53,981 nucleotides of DNA from Planomicrobium soli (GCF_003014655.1 NZ_PYAT01000016.1:1-53981); one strand, 5' to 3'. Counted from the stretch's first letter, positions 25,636 to 34,249 are shown. Numbers and translations are program-made. Notes: generated from the sequence alone by a model not told the origin.

Positions 25636-27090
25636 TTGAAAGCAAAGTGGATTTTAACTCTTTTCATCGGAGTGCTGTTCAGTAGCATAGCAAATCCGGC
25701 AATAGCGGCAGATGATTCGCTGGAATTGCAAGATGAAAGCATATATGACGTTTTGGTTGACCGTTTTTTTAATAAGCAAATCCAGAATGATTATGACGTG
25801 AATGGAACAGACCCTGAGGCGTTTACTGGGGGTGATTTTGCTGGTCTTACGAGTGAAGTCAACCACATCAGCGAAATGGGGTTTACCGTATTATCGATTG
25901 GACCCGTTTTTTCTTCTACAAGCTATGACGGCAAAGAAGTGATCGATTATAACCAATTGGAGCGCCATTTTGGAACCGAAGAAGAATTAAAAGCATTGAT
26001 TGAAAAAACCCATGAATCGGGTATGAAAATACTGGTGGATATGCCGACGCAGCAAGTGAGCAAAGACCATGTATGGGTAAAAGAAAATCCGGAATGGTTT
26101 ACTGAGAATGAAGATGGAACTTTTGCTTTGAATTTGGAAAATGCGAATGCGCAAGCGGCTTTAACAGAAGTTGCCACTGGCTTTGTTTCAAAATACGATA
26201 TCGATGGACTGCGCTTACAGCAGACAAACGCTATCAATACAGAGTTTATCGGCTCGTTTTCCAAAGCGGTAAAAGGAGTCCGTGATATCTATTTGTTGAG
26301 CGATGAGGAAATGGAACGGGTTGAAGGGCTTGATGCTGTACTGTTGCCAGGAGTAGAAAAAGCGCTTCGCAATACCTATAAGTCCTTTGACCAAGAAACA
26401 GTCGTTTTAGGTGATTTGATGAAAGCCAGCGAAGGAAGCTTAATACAAGTCGATTCTCTCTCGAACTCTCGTTTTACATCGGATATTGTAGCGGAAAAAG
26501 GATATCCCCCGACCCGGTGGAAAATTTTATTCACCCAGTTGTTTACAATGCCAGGAATACCGGTCATGCAATACGGTTCTGAGATTGCAATGAATGGGGA
26601 AAAAGCGCCTGAAACGCATCAAATTATGGATTTAGGGGTAGATCCGGAAATGGCGGAGCATATCACAAATCTTAATTCGTTGCGCAATACTTCCGAGGCG
26701 CTGCGGACGGGCAATTTGGAAATATTGCACGAAGAAGCTGGATGGCTCGTTTACAAGCGTTCCAATGAAGATGAAACTTGGATTATTGCCATCAACAACT
26801 CATCGACAACTAAAAGCATTTCGTTGCCGGCAGCGGTTGTCGGAAGCGACAAAGAAATGCGCGGCTTGTTTGAAAGCGATATTGTTCGCCAGAAAGCCAG
26901 CGGAGAATATCTGATCACGTTGGATAGGGAAGTTGCAGAAACATTCAATGTCATAGACGAACGCGGATTTAATAAGGCATACATTATAGCTTTGATTGTC
27001 CTGTATGTTGTTTTTCTGGCCTTTCTGCGGATTGTTTGGAAAAAAGGCAGACAACGCAAAGCTGAAGAAGCCGCAAAAGTGAATGCATAA
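25636..27090 (+). CDS. Membrane-anchored GH13 alpha-amylase-fold protein with degraded active site
   Basis: The start is TTG 25636, 6 bases after GAAGGAGGAT; the longer frame upstream lacks a ribosome binding site and would bury the signal peptide. The 484 residues have a signal peptide (1-25), a GH13 TIM barrel with the diagnostic VDRFFN (41-46) and MPGIPVMQYGSEIAM (305-319), a beta domain, and a C-terminal TM helix (about 448-465) with a basic cytoplasmic tail. However all four catalytic motifs are altered: region I reads LVDMPTQQ (N and H lost), region II GLRLQQT (nucleophile Asp replaced by Gln196), region III LLSDEE (Gly-Glu lost) and region IV DSLSNSRF (N-H-D lost). Hydrolysis by the usual mechanism is unlikely; binding, sensing or another chemistry is possible. 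The frame is intact, arguing against a decaying pseudogene. Confidence 0.82.
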   Translation: MKAKWILTLFIGVLFSSIANPAIAADDSLELQDESIYDVLVDRFFNKQIQNDYDVNGTDPEAFTGGDFAGLTSEVNHISEMGFTVLSIGPVFSSTSYDGKEVIDYNQLERHFGTEEELKALIEKTHESGMKILVDMPTQQVSKDHVWVKENPEWFTENEDGTFALNLENANAQAALTEVATGFVSKYDIDGLRLQQTNAINTEFIGSFSKAVKGVRDIYLLSDEEMERVEGLDAVLLPGVEKALRNTYKSFDQETVVLGDLMKASEGSLIQVDSLSNSRFTSDIVAEKGYPPTRWKILFTQLFTMPGIPVMQYGSEIAMNGEKAPETHQIMDLGVDPEMAEHITNLNSLRNTSEALRTGNLEILHEEAGWLVYKRSNEDETWIIAINNSSTTKSISLPAAVVGSDKEMRGLFESDIVRQKASGEYLITLDREVAETFNVIDERGFNKAYIIALIVLYVVFLAFLRIVWKKGRQRKAEEAAKVNA

Positions 27091-27092
27091 GA

Positions 27093-27124
27093 AAAAGCAT
27101 CTACCTATATAGGTAGATGCTTTT
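27093..27124. terminator. Terminator after the GH13-like gene
   Basis: Perfect 14-bp stem AAAAGCATCTACCT / AGGTAGATGCTTTT with an ATAT loop; A and T tracts on the two sides make it usable in both directions. Confidence 0.92.
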
Positions 27125-27167
27125 AGCTTGTAAAAAACTTTATGATTGATAAATGAAAATGCCTAAC

Positions 27168-27457
27168 CCAACCGGCCCGGCCACTTCGCTTTCCGTGGGC
27201 ACGGCTTCAGCCGCTTCCTTTGCTCCTGCGGTTACTCGTCGCAAATGCAAAACATTCGCTTTCGCTCAGTCCAGGGTCTTCAGCTCGTGTCGCTCCGTCG
27301 TTTCACTCCGTCACTGCTCCCACAGAAGTCTCAGTGTCCGGCCTGGTTAGGCAACCTCCGTAAATGGGGGCGAAGTTTTCTATTCATGTTCCATGACTTG
27401 GCAAAGCAGGCGCGAGCCCGCGGAAAGCGTCCGCCTGAAGCGGAGGTGCCGCTACTT
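27168..27457. repeat. GC-rich dispersed intergenic repeat with inverted arms
   Basis: This roughly 290-bp segment differs sharply in base composition from its surroundings and codes for nothing supported by a ribosome binding site. CGCTTTCCGTGGGC (27187-27200) near its left end matches the inverse of GCCCGCGGAAAGCG (27416-27429) near its right end with one difference. Its text (ACTTCGCTTTCCG..., CTCCTGCGG..., CCCACAGAAGTCTC, GTCCGCCTGAAGCGG) resembles a non-coding repeat family found many times in genomes of Bacillales; that recognition is from memory. With the terminator it fills the gap between the GH13-like gene and degV. Confidence 0.7.
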
Positions 27458-27553
27458 TTCAGCAAAATCTGGATGTTTATTCCTTTAAACAAATAACTAA
27501 TCTTTGTCTACAAGCTGAGCAGTTATCCATAGAGGATAGCTGCTTTTATTTTT

Positions 27554-28405
27554 TTAAAGTGCCCGGTTCAAAAAGAAGACAGCAAGCGTACCAGGTCCGG
27601 TGTGAGCCGCGATGACGGAACCAATCAAATAGATTTCAACATTTTTTGGCTGAAAATGCTTTTCTATTTCATTTTTTACAAAATTGGCGAACTCTTCGTC
27701 ATCGCCATGGCTGATGGCGATCGTTTGGTTTTTAAGTTGCTCTCCGCGTGTTTCCATCAGTTCGATCATACGTTTGACGACTTTTTTGCGTCCACGCAAT
27801 TTTTCTATCGGCACCAGCTTGCCTTCTTCAACATGAAGCAGCGGCTTTATGTTCAACAAGCCGCCAACGAACGCACTGCCCTTGGAAATGCGTCCGCCTC
27901 GAGCCATATAATCCAAATCTTCTACAGTAAATAAGCTTTCTGTATGGTTGGCCATGGTACGAACGCGTTCAATAATTTCGTTAAGCGGTTGTCCAGCATT
28001 CCGAAGTTTGGCGGCTTCTTTGACCAGAAGTCCATACCCGAGCGAAGCGGCTTTGGAATCAAGAATCGTCAATTTCAAGTCTGGATAGTCCTCGCGCACT
28101 TGATCGGCCACCATAACAGCTGTACTATACGTGCCTGACAACTCGGAAGAAAAGGCGATATAGAAGCCCTCTTCTTCGTCCTTCGCCAATTGCTCGAACG
28201 CTGACAACATCTCTTCGGGAGAAGCTTGTGAAGTTTTTGGCTGTATGCCAGAACGAATGGCATCATATACTTTTTTCGAATGGATTGTCCGGATGTCCTC
28301 ATATTCTTCGTCGCCGATATGGACACGCAATGGAAATAAAACCACTTGTTCTTTTTCGAAAAACTCTATTGGTAAATCTGAAGCGCTATCAGCAAATATT
28401 CTCAT
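27554..28405 (-). CDS. DegV-family fatty-acid-binding protein (YitS-like)
   Basis: The 283-residue protein starts best at ATG 28405 (GGGGGAT 6 bases upstream; the TTG three bases earlier is too close). It has the DegV N-terminal motif FADSASDLP (4-12), FSSELSGTY around 86-94, ILDSKAASLGYG, and YMARGGRISKG, the last typical of FakB-type fatty-acid-binding proteins that present fatty acid to the FakA kinase. Its neighbours yitU, yitV and yitW suggest orthology to YitS. It is 21 bases downstream of the HAD gene and probably in one operon with it. Confidence 0.88.
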   Translation of the reverse strand: MRIFADSASDLPIEFFEKEQVVLFPLRVHIGDEEYEDIRTIHSKKVYDAIRSGIQPKTSQASPEEMLSAFEQLAKDEEEGFYIAFSSELSGTYSTAVMVADQVREDYPDLKLTILDSKAASLGYGLLVKEAAKLRNAGQPLNEIIERVRTMANHTESLFTVEDLDYMARGGRISKGSAFVGGLLNIKPLLHVEEGKLVPIEKLRGRKKVVKRMIELMETRGEQLKNQTIAISHGDDEEFANFVKNEIEKHFQPKNVEIYLIGSVIAAHTGPGTLAVFFLNRAL

Positions 28406-28426
28406 CAAAGATCCCCCAGTTTCTAG

Positions 28427-29233
28427 TTACAGTTTCAAACGATCAATCAGCAATTCAGCAATTCCATCTTCATTATTAGTTAACGTAATTTCGTTGGCGA
28501 TATTTTTTAATGGTTCAATGGCGTTGCCCATAGCGACACCTACTCCTGCATATTCCAGCATTTCCAAATCATTGTCTTCATCCCCGAAAGCGATGATGTT
28601 TTCTTTTGATATGCCGAGTGATTTGGATACGCGGTCAAGGCCGACAGCTTTGCTCAACCCGCTTTTGACAATTTCAATTACATGCCAAGGAGCTCCCCAT
28701 CTTCTATGATCTATGACTTCGGCATGGACAGAAGACAAGTGCTCGTGAATAGACTGAACTTTTTCAACTGGCGCATGGATTAGCATGGATGTTGGATCGA
28801 CTTTCAAGTAATTGCGCAAATCACCCGTAGTGATGTTCGGATCGCCAAAACGGAATATATCCATCAGCTTCTCATCGTGATAATGAACATAAACATCATC
28901 CAACACTTCTGCCACGATGTTATGGAAATCAAAATCGTGCATGGATTCTACCACTTCGTGTACAACATCAAGTGATATCGGTGTATGATGAGTTCCCCAG
29001 TTTACGTCAGTTGGATGGTGGACGAAGGCACCGTTAAAATTGACTATGGGTGTGGTCAATCCCAATTCCTTATAATAAGCTTCGCTTGATCGGTATGGTC
29101 GCCCGGTGGCAATCATCACTTGATGGCCAGATTCCATAGCTTTTCCAAGCGTTTTTTTTGTTTTCTCTGAGATGACCTTCTGGTCAGTCAATAACGTGCC
29201 GTCCAGATCAAGGACGATTAAATGCTGTTTCAT
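28427..29233 (-). CDS. Cof-type HAD-superfamily phosphatase (YitU-like)
   Basis: The 268-residue protein belongs to the HAD IIB (Cof) hydrolases. The nucleophile and acid/base Asp9 and Asp11 are in LDLDGTLL, Thr43 is in ATGRP, Lys195 is the motif III lysine, and FGDEDND (216-222) binds magnesium. The large C2 cap lies between about 85 and 185. Bacillus subtilis YitU can dephosphorylate a riboflavin-pathway intermediate; the same substrate here is inference. ATG 29233 has GAAAGGAG upstream. It is first in the yitU-degV operon, and a sigma-A promoter is visible. Confidence 0.88.
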   Translation of the reverse strand: MKQHLIVLDLDGTLLTDQKVISEKTKKTLGKAMESGHQVMIATGRPYRSSEAYYKELGLTTPIVNFNGAFVHHPTDVNWGTHHTPISLDVVHEVVESMHDFDFHNIVAEVLDDVYVHYHDEKLMDIFRFGDPNITTGDLRNYLKVDPTSMLIHAPVEKVQSIHEHLSSVHAEVIDHRRWGAPWHVIEIVKSGLSKAVGLDRVSKSLGISKENIIAFGDEDNDLEMLEYAGVGVAMGNAIEPLKNIANEITLTNNEDGIAELLIDRLKL

Positions 29234-29265
29234 AAATAGCTGTCTCCTTTCTCAACTTACTTACA

Positions 29266-29295
29266 GTGTAGCGATAACTAGCACATCCCGTCAAA
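29266..29295 (-). promoter_or_regulatory. Sigma-A promoter of the yitU-degV operon
   Basis: On the minus strand TTGACG (29295-29290, 5/6) and TACACT (29271-29266, 4/6) are separated by 18 bases, about 33 bases before the start codon. Confidence 0.6.
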
Positions 29296-29382
29296 AAATA
29301 CTGAGAAAGGCGGGCTTTGGGAAAATAAAAAATGTCAATCTTTGATGAATCACGATTTCACAAAAATATACAGCGGGATTGT

Positions 29383-29411
29383 TTGCCGGCGGGCTGGAAC
29401 ATTGATACGAT
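29383..29411 (+). promoter_or_regulatory. Candidate promoter of yitV
   Basis: TTGCCG (29383-29388) and TACGAT (29406-29411) are separated by 17 bases; each matches 4 of 6 consensus positions. It lies about 80 bases before the chosen yitV start and within a spurious upstream extension of that frame, supporting the shorter gene. Confidence 0.4.
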
Positions 29412-29488
29412 TAGTAAGGGAAAACCAGAAGAAATGTCGTGGCATTCGATGGAGAAACAGTTTAAGCAAGAAAAAGGATGTGGAACAA

Positions 29489-30256
29489 ATGAGAGTGGAA
29501 CGTGAAGTGTGGAGAGGGGTTCCTTTGCTCCACGTGGCGCCGGAAAAAGAATGGAGTGAACCGCTGCCGACAGTGGTGTTTTTTCATGGCATTACAAGCG
29601 CAAAAGAACATAATTTGCATTATGCCTATCAACTGGCTGAGAAAGGACTGCGCGTACTCCTGCCGGATGCTCTTTTGCACGGAGAACGGACAGAAAATTT
29701 AACAGAGATGCAGTTGATTGTCCGTTTTTGGGAAATTATATTGAATTCCATCCAAGAATTGGATTACATAAACGGGATTGCTCAGGAAAGAAAGTTAGTA
29801 AAAGGGGATATTGCAATCGGCGGCACGTCAATGGGAGGCATTACGACGCTGGGTGCTTTGGCTGCCTATCCGTGGATCAAAGCGGCTGCGGTCATGATGG
29901 GGGCAGGCAATTATGTCGAACTTTCCAAAGCACAAATTGTTCAGTTCGAATCTCGCGGATTTCAACTGCCCTTTACTGACCAGCAGCGCAAGGAGTTATT
30001 TGAGACCTTAAGCAAATTCGACAGCATACACAACATAGAAGCGTTCAATCAACGGCCGGTTTTCTTTTGGCACGGGGAACAGGATACAGTAGTGGCATTT
30101 GAGCCGACATTCAAGTTATACAACCAGTTAAAAGAACATTACCGCGATACGCCTGAACATCTCTATTTTATGCGAGAAAGGGAAGCGGGTCATGCCGTCA
30201 CCAGGCAAGGAATGCTAGCCGCAACAGATTGGCTTGGCAAGCATTTGAAAACTTAA
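29489..30256 (+). CDS. Alpha/beta-hydrolase esterase (YitV-like)
   Basis: The open frame extends upstream to 29342, but the start is placed at ATG 29489 (AAGGAT 9 bases upstream), giving 255 residues. It has an alpha/beta-hydrolase fold with the oxyanion region FFHGITSAKE (31-40), the nucleophile elbow GTSMGG (112-117, Ser114), the acid in FWHGEQDTVV and the catalytic His in EAGHAV near the end. The substrate is unknown. It is divergent from yitU and followed 66 bases later by yitW, the order known in Bacillus subtilis. Confidence 0.87.
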   Translation: MRVEREVWRGVPLLHVAPEKEWSEPLPTVVFFHGITSAKEHNLHYAYQLAEKGLRVLLPDALLHGERTENLTEMQLIVRFWEIILNSIQELDYINGIAQERKLVKGDIAIGGTSMGGITTLGALAAYPWIKAAAVMMGAGNYVELSKAQIVQFESRGFQLPFTDQQRKELFETLSKFDSIHNIEAFNQRPVFFWHGEQDTVVAFEPTFKLYNQLKEHYRDTPEHLYFMREREAGHAVTRQGMLAATDWLGKHLKT

Positions 30257-30322
30257 GCAAGTAAATTTCATTTACTCCAGATGTTTGCTAAGATTAAGAG
30301 AACAGAAAAGGGAGGGAATCTT

Positions 30323-30631
30323 ATGGATCAAGATATGCGCGACAGCCTTATGGGTGCATTAGAACAAGTTATTGACCCAGAGCTTGGAGTTGACATTGTC
30401 AACCTTGGCCTCGTATACGATGTGGATATGTCAGAAGAAGGGTTTACAGTTGTAACCATGACGCTGACTTCAATGGGATGCCCAATGGGCCCGCAAATCG
30501 TAAACGATGTAAAACACGCTTTATACGAATTGCCGGAAGTATCTGAAGTCGATGTGAAAATTGTTTGGCAGCCGGCTTGGAGTAAAGACCACATGTCACG
30601 TTATGCGAAAATGGCGCTTGGCATTCGATAA
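30323..30631 (+). CDS. MIP18/DUF59-family iron-sulfur assembly protein (YitW-like)
   Basis: The start is ATG 30323, 6 bases after GGGAGGG, giving 102 residues. The DUF59 fold shows VIDPELGVDIVNLGLVYDV (16-34) and the conserved Cys53 in TSMGCPMG, the residue thought to act in iron-sulfur cluster maturation in SufT/MIP18 proteins. It is probably an accessory factor for iron-sulfur enzymes. It ends at its own terminator. Confidence 0.9.
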   Translation: MDQDMRDSLMGALEQVIDPELGVDIVNLGLVYDVDMSEEGFTVVTMTLTSMGCPMGPQIVNDVKHALYELPEVSEVDVKIVWQPAWSKDHMSRYAKMALGIR

Positions 30632-30661
30632 GCAATAGCTTGAATAGTTCATGCTACAGCG

Positions 30662-30691
30662 AACCTGTCCGGAATCTCGGGCAGGTTTTTT
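30662..30691 (+). terminator. Rho-independent terminator of yitW
   Basis: AACCTGTCCG / CGGGCAGGTT stem (one G-U pair) with a 6-base loop followed by a T run. Confidence 0.9.
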
Positions 30692-30703
30692 GATGTGTTT
30701 TGT

Positions 30704-30732
30704 TTGCCATTTCATAAAAAATCTCCTATAAT
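30704..30732 (+). promoter_or_regulatory. Strong sigma-A promoter of clpB
   Basis: TTGCCA (30704-30709, 5/6) and a perfect TATAAT (30727-30732) are spaced exactly 17 bases. The CtsR operator begins 7 bases downstream, around the transcription start. Confidence 0.85.
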
Positions 30733-30738
30733 TTAATT

Positions 30739-30755
30739 AGTCAAATAAGGTCAAG
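30739..30755 (+). promoter_or_regulatory. CtsR heat-shock operator
   Basis: AGTCAAATAAGGTCAAG matches the direct heptad repeat RGTCAAA-NAN-RGTCAAA at 16 of 17 positions. It covers the expected transcription start, so CtsR binding would block initiation. No HrcA/CIRCE inverted repeat is present. Confidence 0.85.
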
Positions 30756-30775
30756 CTCGTTAAGGAGTGATTTTA

Positions 30776-32920
30776 ATGGTTCGATTCAACACAGAAGAAC
30801 AAAAAAAGCCGCTTGATCAATATGGAAGAAATATGGTGGAAGATGCACAGTCTGGAAAGATGGATCCGGTCATCGGACGCGATCAGGAAATCCGCAACGT
30901 AATCCGCATCTTATCCCGGAAAACAAAAAATAACCCCGTACTGATCGGAGAACCTGGCGTGGGCAAGACGGCAATTGTCGAGGGGCTGGCCCAGCGCATT
31001 GTCCGAAAAGATGTGCCGGAAGGATTGAAGGAAAAGGTTATTTACGAACTGGACATGAGTGCGTTGATAGCAGGTGCAAAATACCGCGGGGAATTTGAAG
31101 AACGGCTAAAAAGCGTGCTGAAGCAAGTCAAAGACAGCGAAGGCCAGATCATTCTGTTTATAGATGAAATTCATACAATTGTTGGCGCGGGGAAAACTGA
31201 GGGTGCGATGGATGCCGGCAATATGTTAAAACCGATGCTTGCACGCGGGGAATTGTTCTGCATTGGGGCGACTACGCTTGATGAATACCGGATGCACATT
31301 GAAAAAGATCCGGCATTGGAGCGGCGTTTCCAGCAAGTGTTGGTACGGGAGCCTTCTGTTGAAGACACTGTTTCGATTTTGCGCGGATTAAAGGAGCGCT
31401 TTGAACTGCATCATGCGGTGCGTATCCACGACCGTGCTATCGTGGCGGCAGCTGCCATGTCCGACCGCTATATCACAGAACGGTTTTTGCCGGACAAAGC
31501 GATTGATTTGATCGATGAAGCGTGTGCCATGATCCGCACTGAAATCGATTCGATGCCGCAAGAGCTGGATGAAGTCACCAGACGGCTGATGCAACTGGAA
31601 ATCGAAGAGCAGGCGCTGATGAAAGAAAAAGACGCTGCAAGCAAAACGCGGCTTGAGACATTGCGCAAGGAAATCAACGAACTGAAGACGGCTTCGGGAG
31701 ATATGCAGAAGCAATGGGTAGAAGAAAAAGAGTCGTTGAAAAAAATCCAAGTTAAGCGGGAACAGCTTGATCAGTACCGCAGACAGTTGGAAGATGCGGA
31801 AAACAAGTATGATCTGAACGTAGCCGCTGAATTGCGCCATGGCAAAATTCCGTCTCTTGAAAAAGAGCTGGCTGAACTTGAAAAAGAATTGGAACACGAA
31901 GGAGCAGAGCGCCTTCTCCGTGAAGAAGTAACAGAAGAGGAAATTGCGGGAATCGTGGCACGCTGGACAGGCATTCCTGTGACAAAACTGGTGGAAGGCG
32001 AACGTGAAAAATTGCTGCGCCTAGGCGAAACGCTGAAAGAACGGGTCATTGGCCAAGACAATGCAGTTCGCTTAGTGACCGAAGCCGTATGGCGTGCGCG
32101 TGCGGGCATCAAGGACGAGCAAAAACCAATTGGTTCATTTATCTTTTTAGGACCGACCGGAGTGGGGAAAACAGAACTTGCAAAAGCCTTAGCTGCAAAC
32201 CTTTTTGATTCTGAAGACCATTTTATCCGCATAGATATGTCCGAGTATATGGAAAAGCACAGCGTATCCCGTCTTGTTGGGGCTCCTCCTGGTTATATCG
32301 GATATGAAGAAGGCGGCCAATTGACCGAAGCAGTCCGCCGGAATCCATATTCTGTTGTCTTGCTGGACGAAATCGAGAAAGCGCACCCGGATGTAGCAAA
32401 TATTCTCTTGCAAATTCTTGATGACGGTCGCATTACAGATAGCCAAGGACGCCTTGTCAACTTTTCGAATACGGTTGTAATTATGACTTCGAACATCGGA
32501 TCCGCTTTTATCGGAAACGAAAGCGATGAACACGATATTGAAGATATTATAATGGCTGAACTTCGCCGGCACTTTAAACCTGAACTGTTGAACCGCATCG
32601 ATGATATCGTTATTTTCCATGCATTGAACAATTCGCATTTTTACGGTATCGCGAAGAAGATGCTGGCAGAACTGGCAAACCGTATGCGCCAGCAGCAAAT
32701 CGAATTGTCAGTAGAAGAATCTGTTGTGGAATATATCGTAGAAGCGGGTACTGACGCCGTTTTTGGCGCCCGTCCATTAAAACGCTTTATCCAGCGGGAA
32801 ATCGAAACAAATATTGCCCGGGAGCTAATCAAAGGAGACATCGTTCCGAATACGGTGTTGCATTTATCGATAGAAGACAAGCAATTGAAAATCAGTAAAA
32901 AAGAAGCGCAATCCGTGTAA
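30776..32920 (+). CDS. clpB: ClpB-type disaggregase lacking the N-terminal domain
   Basis: Start is ATG 30776, 9 bases after AAGGAGTG (an in-frame GTG at 30767 lies in the ribosome binding site). The 714 residues contain two AAA+ modules with Walker A GEPGVGKT (58-65) and GPTGVGKT (459-466), and between them a long coiled-coil middle domain (about 258-385) of ClpB size. The second module has no ClpP-docking I/L/V-G-F loop after TSNIGS, so it should disaggregate proteins with DnaK rather than feed ClpP. The usual N-terminal double Clp_N repeat (about 145 residues) is absent: the protein opens 30 residues before the first AAA+ domain. No Clp_N coding sequence lies upstream, where promoter and terminator sit instead. 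Regulated by CtsR. Confidence 0.88.
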   Translation: MVRFNTEEQKKPLDQYGRNMVEDAQSGKMDPVIGRDQEIRNVIRILSRKTKNNPVLIGEPGVGKTAIVEGLAQRIVRKDVPEGLKEKVIYELDMSALIAGAKYRGEFEERLKSVLKQVKDSEGQIILFIDEIHTIVGAGKTEGAMDAGNMLKPMLARGELFCIGATTLDEYRMHIEKDPALERRFQQVLVREPSVEDTVSILRGLKERFELHHAVRIHDRAIVAAAAMSDRYITERFLPDKAIDLIDEACAMIRTEIDSMPQELDEVTRRLMQLEIEEQALMKEKDAASKTRLETLRKEINELKTASGDMQKQWVEEKESLKKIQVKREQLDQYRRQLEDAENKYDLNVAAELRHGKIPSLEKELAELEKELEHEGAERLLREEVTEEEIAGIVARWTGIPVTKLVEGEREKLLRLGETLKERVIGQDNAVRLVTEAVWRARAGIKDEQKPIGSFIFLGPTGVGKTELAKALAANLFDSEDHFIRIDMSEYMEKHSVSRLVGAPPGYIGYEEGGQLTEAVRRNPYSVVLLDEIEKAHPDVANILLQILDDGRITDSQGRLVNFSNTVVIMTSNIGSAFIGNESDEHDIEDIIMAELRRHFKPELLNRIDDIVIFHALNNSHFYGIAKKMLAELANRMRQQQIELSVEESVVEYIVEAGTDAVFGARPLKRFIQREIETNIARELIKGDIVPNTVLHLSIEDKQLKISKKEAQSV

Positions 32921-32937
32921 CGGACTGCGCTTCTTTT
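32904..32937. terminator. Bidirectional terminator between clpB and the DUF2929-like gene
   Basis: GAAGCGCAATCCG / CGGACTGCGCTTC stem overlapping the clpB stop codon, with T and A tracts either side, serving two convergent genes. Confidence 0.85.
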
Positions 32938-32939
32938 GA

Positions 32940-33125
32940 TTAATGTTTTTCTTGTGTCGGGCTGTCTGGAATGATTGAAGAAATAATGAAAATCAGGATA
33001 GAAACAGCTAGAGAAATGTAAACGCCAAGCATAAAATCAAAATGAACGTTTTGTACAGCGCTTACGACATAGTTAAGCAACGAAATCAATAAAAATGACC
33101 AAAAGAAAGTTCCAATAAATTGCAT
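32940..33125 (-). CDS. Small two-TM membrane protein, DUF2929-like
   Basis: This 61-residue protein begins MQFIGTFFWSFLLISLLNYVV and has two TM helices (about 4-24 and 31-51) and a short polar tail. The opening resembles DUF2929 (YjzD-type) proteins of Bacillales, of unknown function; the family call is from memory. The ATG has GAGGGTGA upstream. It lies between clpB and fabH on the opposite strand. Confidence 0.7.
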   Translation of the reverse strand: MQFIGTFFWSFLLISLLNYVVSAVQNVHFDFMLGVYISLAVSILIFIISSIIPDSPTQEKH

Positions 33126-33253
33126 CTAAATTCACCCTCTACATAAAATATCTTTATTCATCATATCATACGCTTCTTCTGACAGAAAGAATGTTTCTTT
33201 ATTTTAGCGATTTTTTGTCGGAAGTATGTCAATCAGTTGAAATAAGGTAAGTA

Positions 33254-33282
33254 TTGACGTATTATTAATACCAGGTACTAAT
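33254..33282 (+). promoter_or_regulatory. fabH-fabF promoter overlapped by a FapR operator
   Basis: TTGACG (33254-33259) forms the -35; ACTAAT (33277-33282) is a 17-base-spaced -10. The near-palindrome ATTAATACCAGGTACTAAT (33264-33282) overlaps the -10 and closely matches the FapR site (TTAGTACCTRGTACTAA). FapR represses fatty acid synthesis genes until malonyl-CoA accumulates. Confidence 0.85.
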
Positions 33283-33313
33283 AAGTGATGATAAGCGAAA
33301 AGAGGGGCTATCG

Positions 33314-34249
33314 ATGAATGCAGGAATAATCGGTATCGGCAGATGTCTGCCTGAAGATAAATTAACTAACTTTGACTTGGAAAAGCGCATGGATACTTCC
33401 GATGAATGGATCCGTACGATGACGGGAATAGAAGAGCGCCGAATTGCCAGAGACGAGCAAGATACATCACATATGGCGAGAGAAGCTGCCCAAAAAGCGA
33501 TTGAAGATGCAGGGATCGATCCTGCAGAGATCGGTTTAATCTTAGTCGCTACAGTAACAGGTGATCAACCGTTTCCATCCATGTCTTGCATGATCCAGCA
33601 GGAAATTGGGGCGATCAACGCAGCTGCGATGGACTTGTCAGCCGCTTGTGCCGGTTTTATGTATGGAGTGGTTACAGGAAAACAATTTATTGAGTCAGAT
33701 GTCTATAAATATGTATTGGTTGTTGGTGTTGAAAAATTATCGAAAATTACCAATTGGGAAGACCGCAATACTGCTGTGCTGTTTGGTGATGGCGCAGGAG
33801 CAGCCGTTCTCGGGAAAGTTTCAGAAGGACGGGGCATTTTGTCGTTTGAACTTGGAGCAGACGGCAGCGGCGGAAAACATTTGTACCAGGAAGAAAAATT
33901 CCTGCAGATGAATGGCCGTGAAGTATTTAAATTTGCTGTACGCCAAATGGGCGAATCGGCTGAAGCAGTAATTGAAAAAGCTGGCCTGACAAAAGAAGAT
34001 GTCGATTTCCTAATTCCTCACCAAGCGAATATCCGCATTATGGAGGCGTCACGAGCGCGTTTGGATCTGCCAATTGAAAAAATGTCGAAAACGATTCATA
34101 AATATGGCAACACATCCGCTGCATCAATCCCTATTTCACTTGTAGAAGATGTGGAAGAAGGCCGAATCAACGACGATGATGTAATCGTTATGGTCGGCTT
34201 TGGGGGCGGCTTGACTTGGGGCGCAATTGCTATGAGATGGGGCAAATAA
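33314..34249 (+). CDS. fabH: Beta-ketoacyl-ACP synthase III
   Basis: FabH condenses an acyl-CoA primer with malonyl-ACP to start fatty acid synthesis; Bacillales enzymes favour branched primers. The 311 residues carry the catalytic triad Cys112 (SAACAGF), His236 (PHQAN) and Asn266 (YGNTSAAS), and the C-terminal [10 protein letters not shown] loop. AGAGGGG precedes the ATG. It is co-transcribed with fabF 27 bases downstream and corresponds to fabHA of Bacillus subtilis, which occupies the same neighbourhood. Confidence 0.96.
   Translation: MNAGIIGIGRCLPEDKLTNFDLEKRMDTSDEWIRTMTGIEERRIARDEQDTSHMAREAAQKAIEDAGIDPAEIGLILVATVTGDQPFPSMSCMIQQEIGAINAAAMDLSAACAGFMYGVVTGKQFIESDVYKYVLVVGVEKLSKITNWEDRNTAVLFGDGAGAAVLGKVSEGRGILSFELGADGSGGKHLYQEEKFLQMNGREVFKFAVRQMGESAEAVIEKAGLTKEDVDFLIPHQANIRIMEASRARLDLPIEKMSKTIHKYGNTSAASIPISLVEDVEEGRINDDDVIVMVGFGGGLTWGAIAMRWGK

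Noticed and set aside
27187..27429. CRISPR array
   Set aside because: The short repeated words are not evenly spaced, differ from each other and there is no spacer pattern or cas gene.
27153..27496. Two overlapping small frames in the GC-rich interval
   Set aside because: They lie in a non-coding repeat, have no ribosome binding site and an amino-acid mix typical of spurious translation.
29342..29488. Upstream extension of the yitV frame by 49 codons
   Set aside because: No ribosome binding site at 29342, the added residues look non-conserved, and a candidate promoter lies inside it; the shorter 255-residue product matches the family length.
30704..30770. HrcA/CIRCE element upstream of clpB
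   Set aside because: No TTAGCACTC-N9-GAGTGCTAA inverted repeat is present; only the CtsR direct repeat was found.
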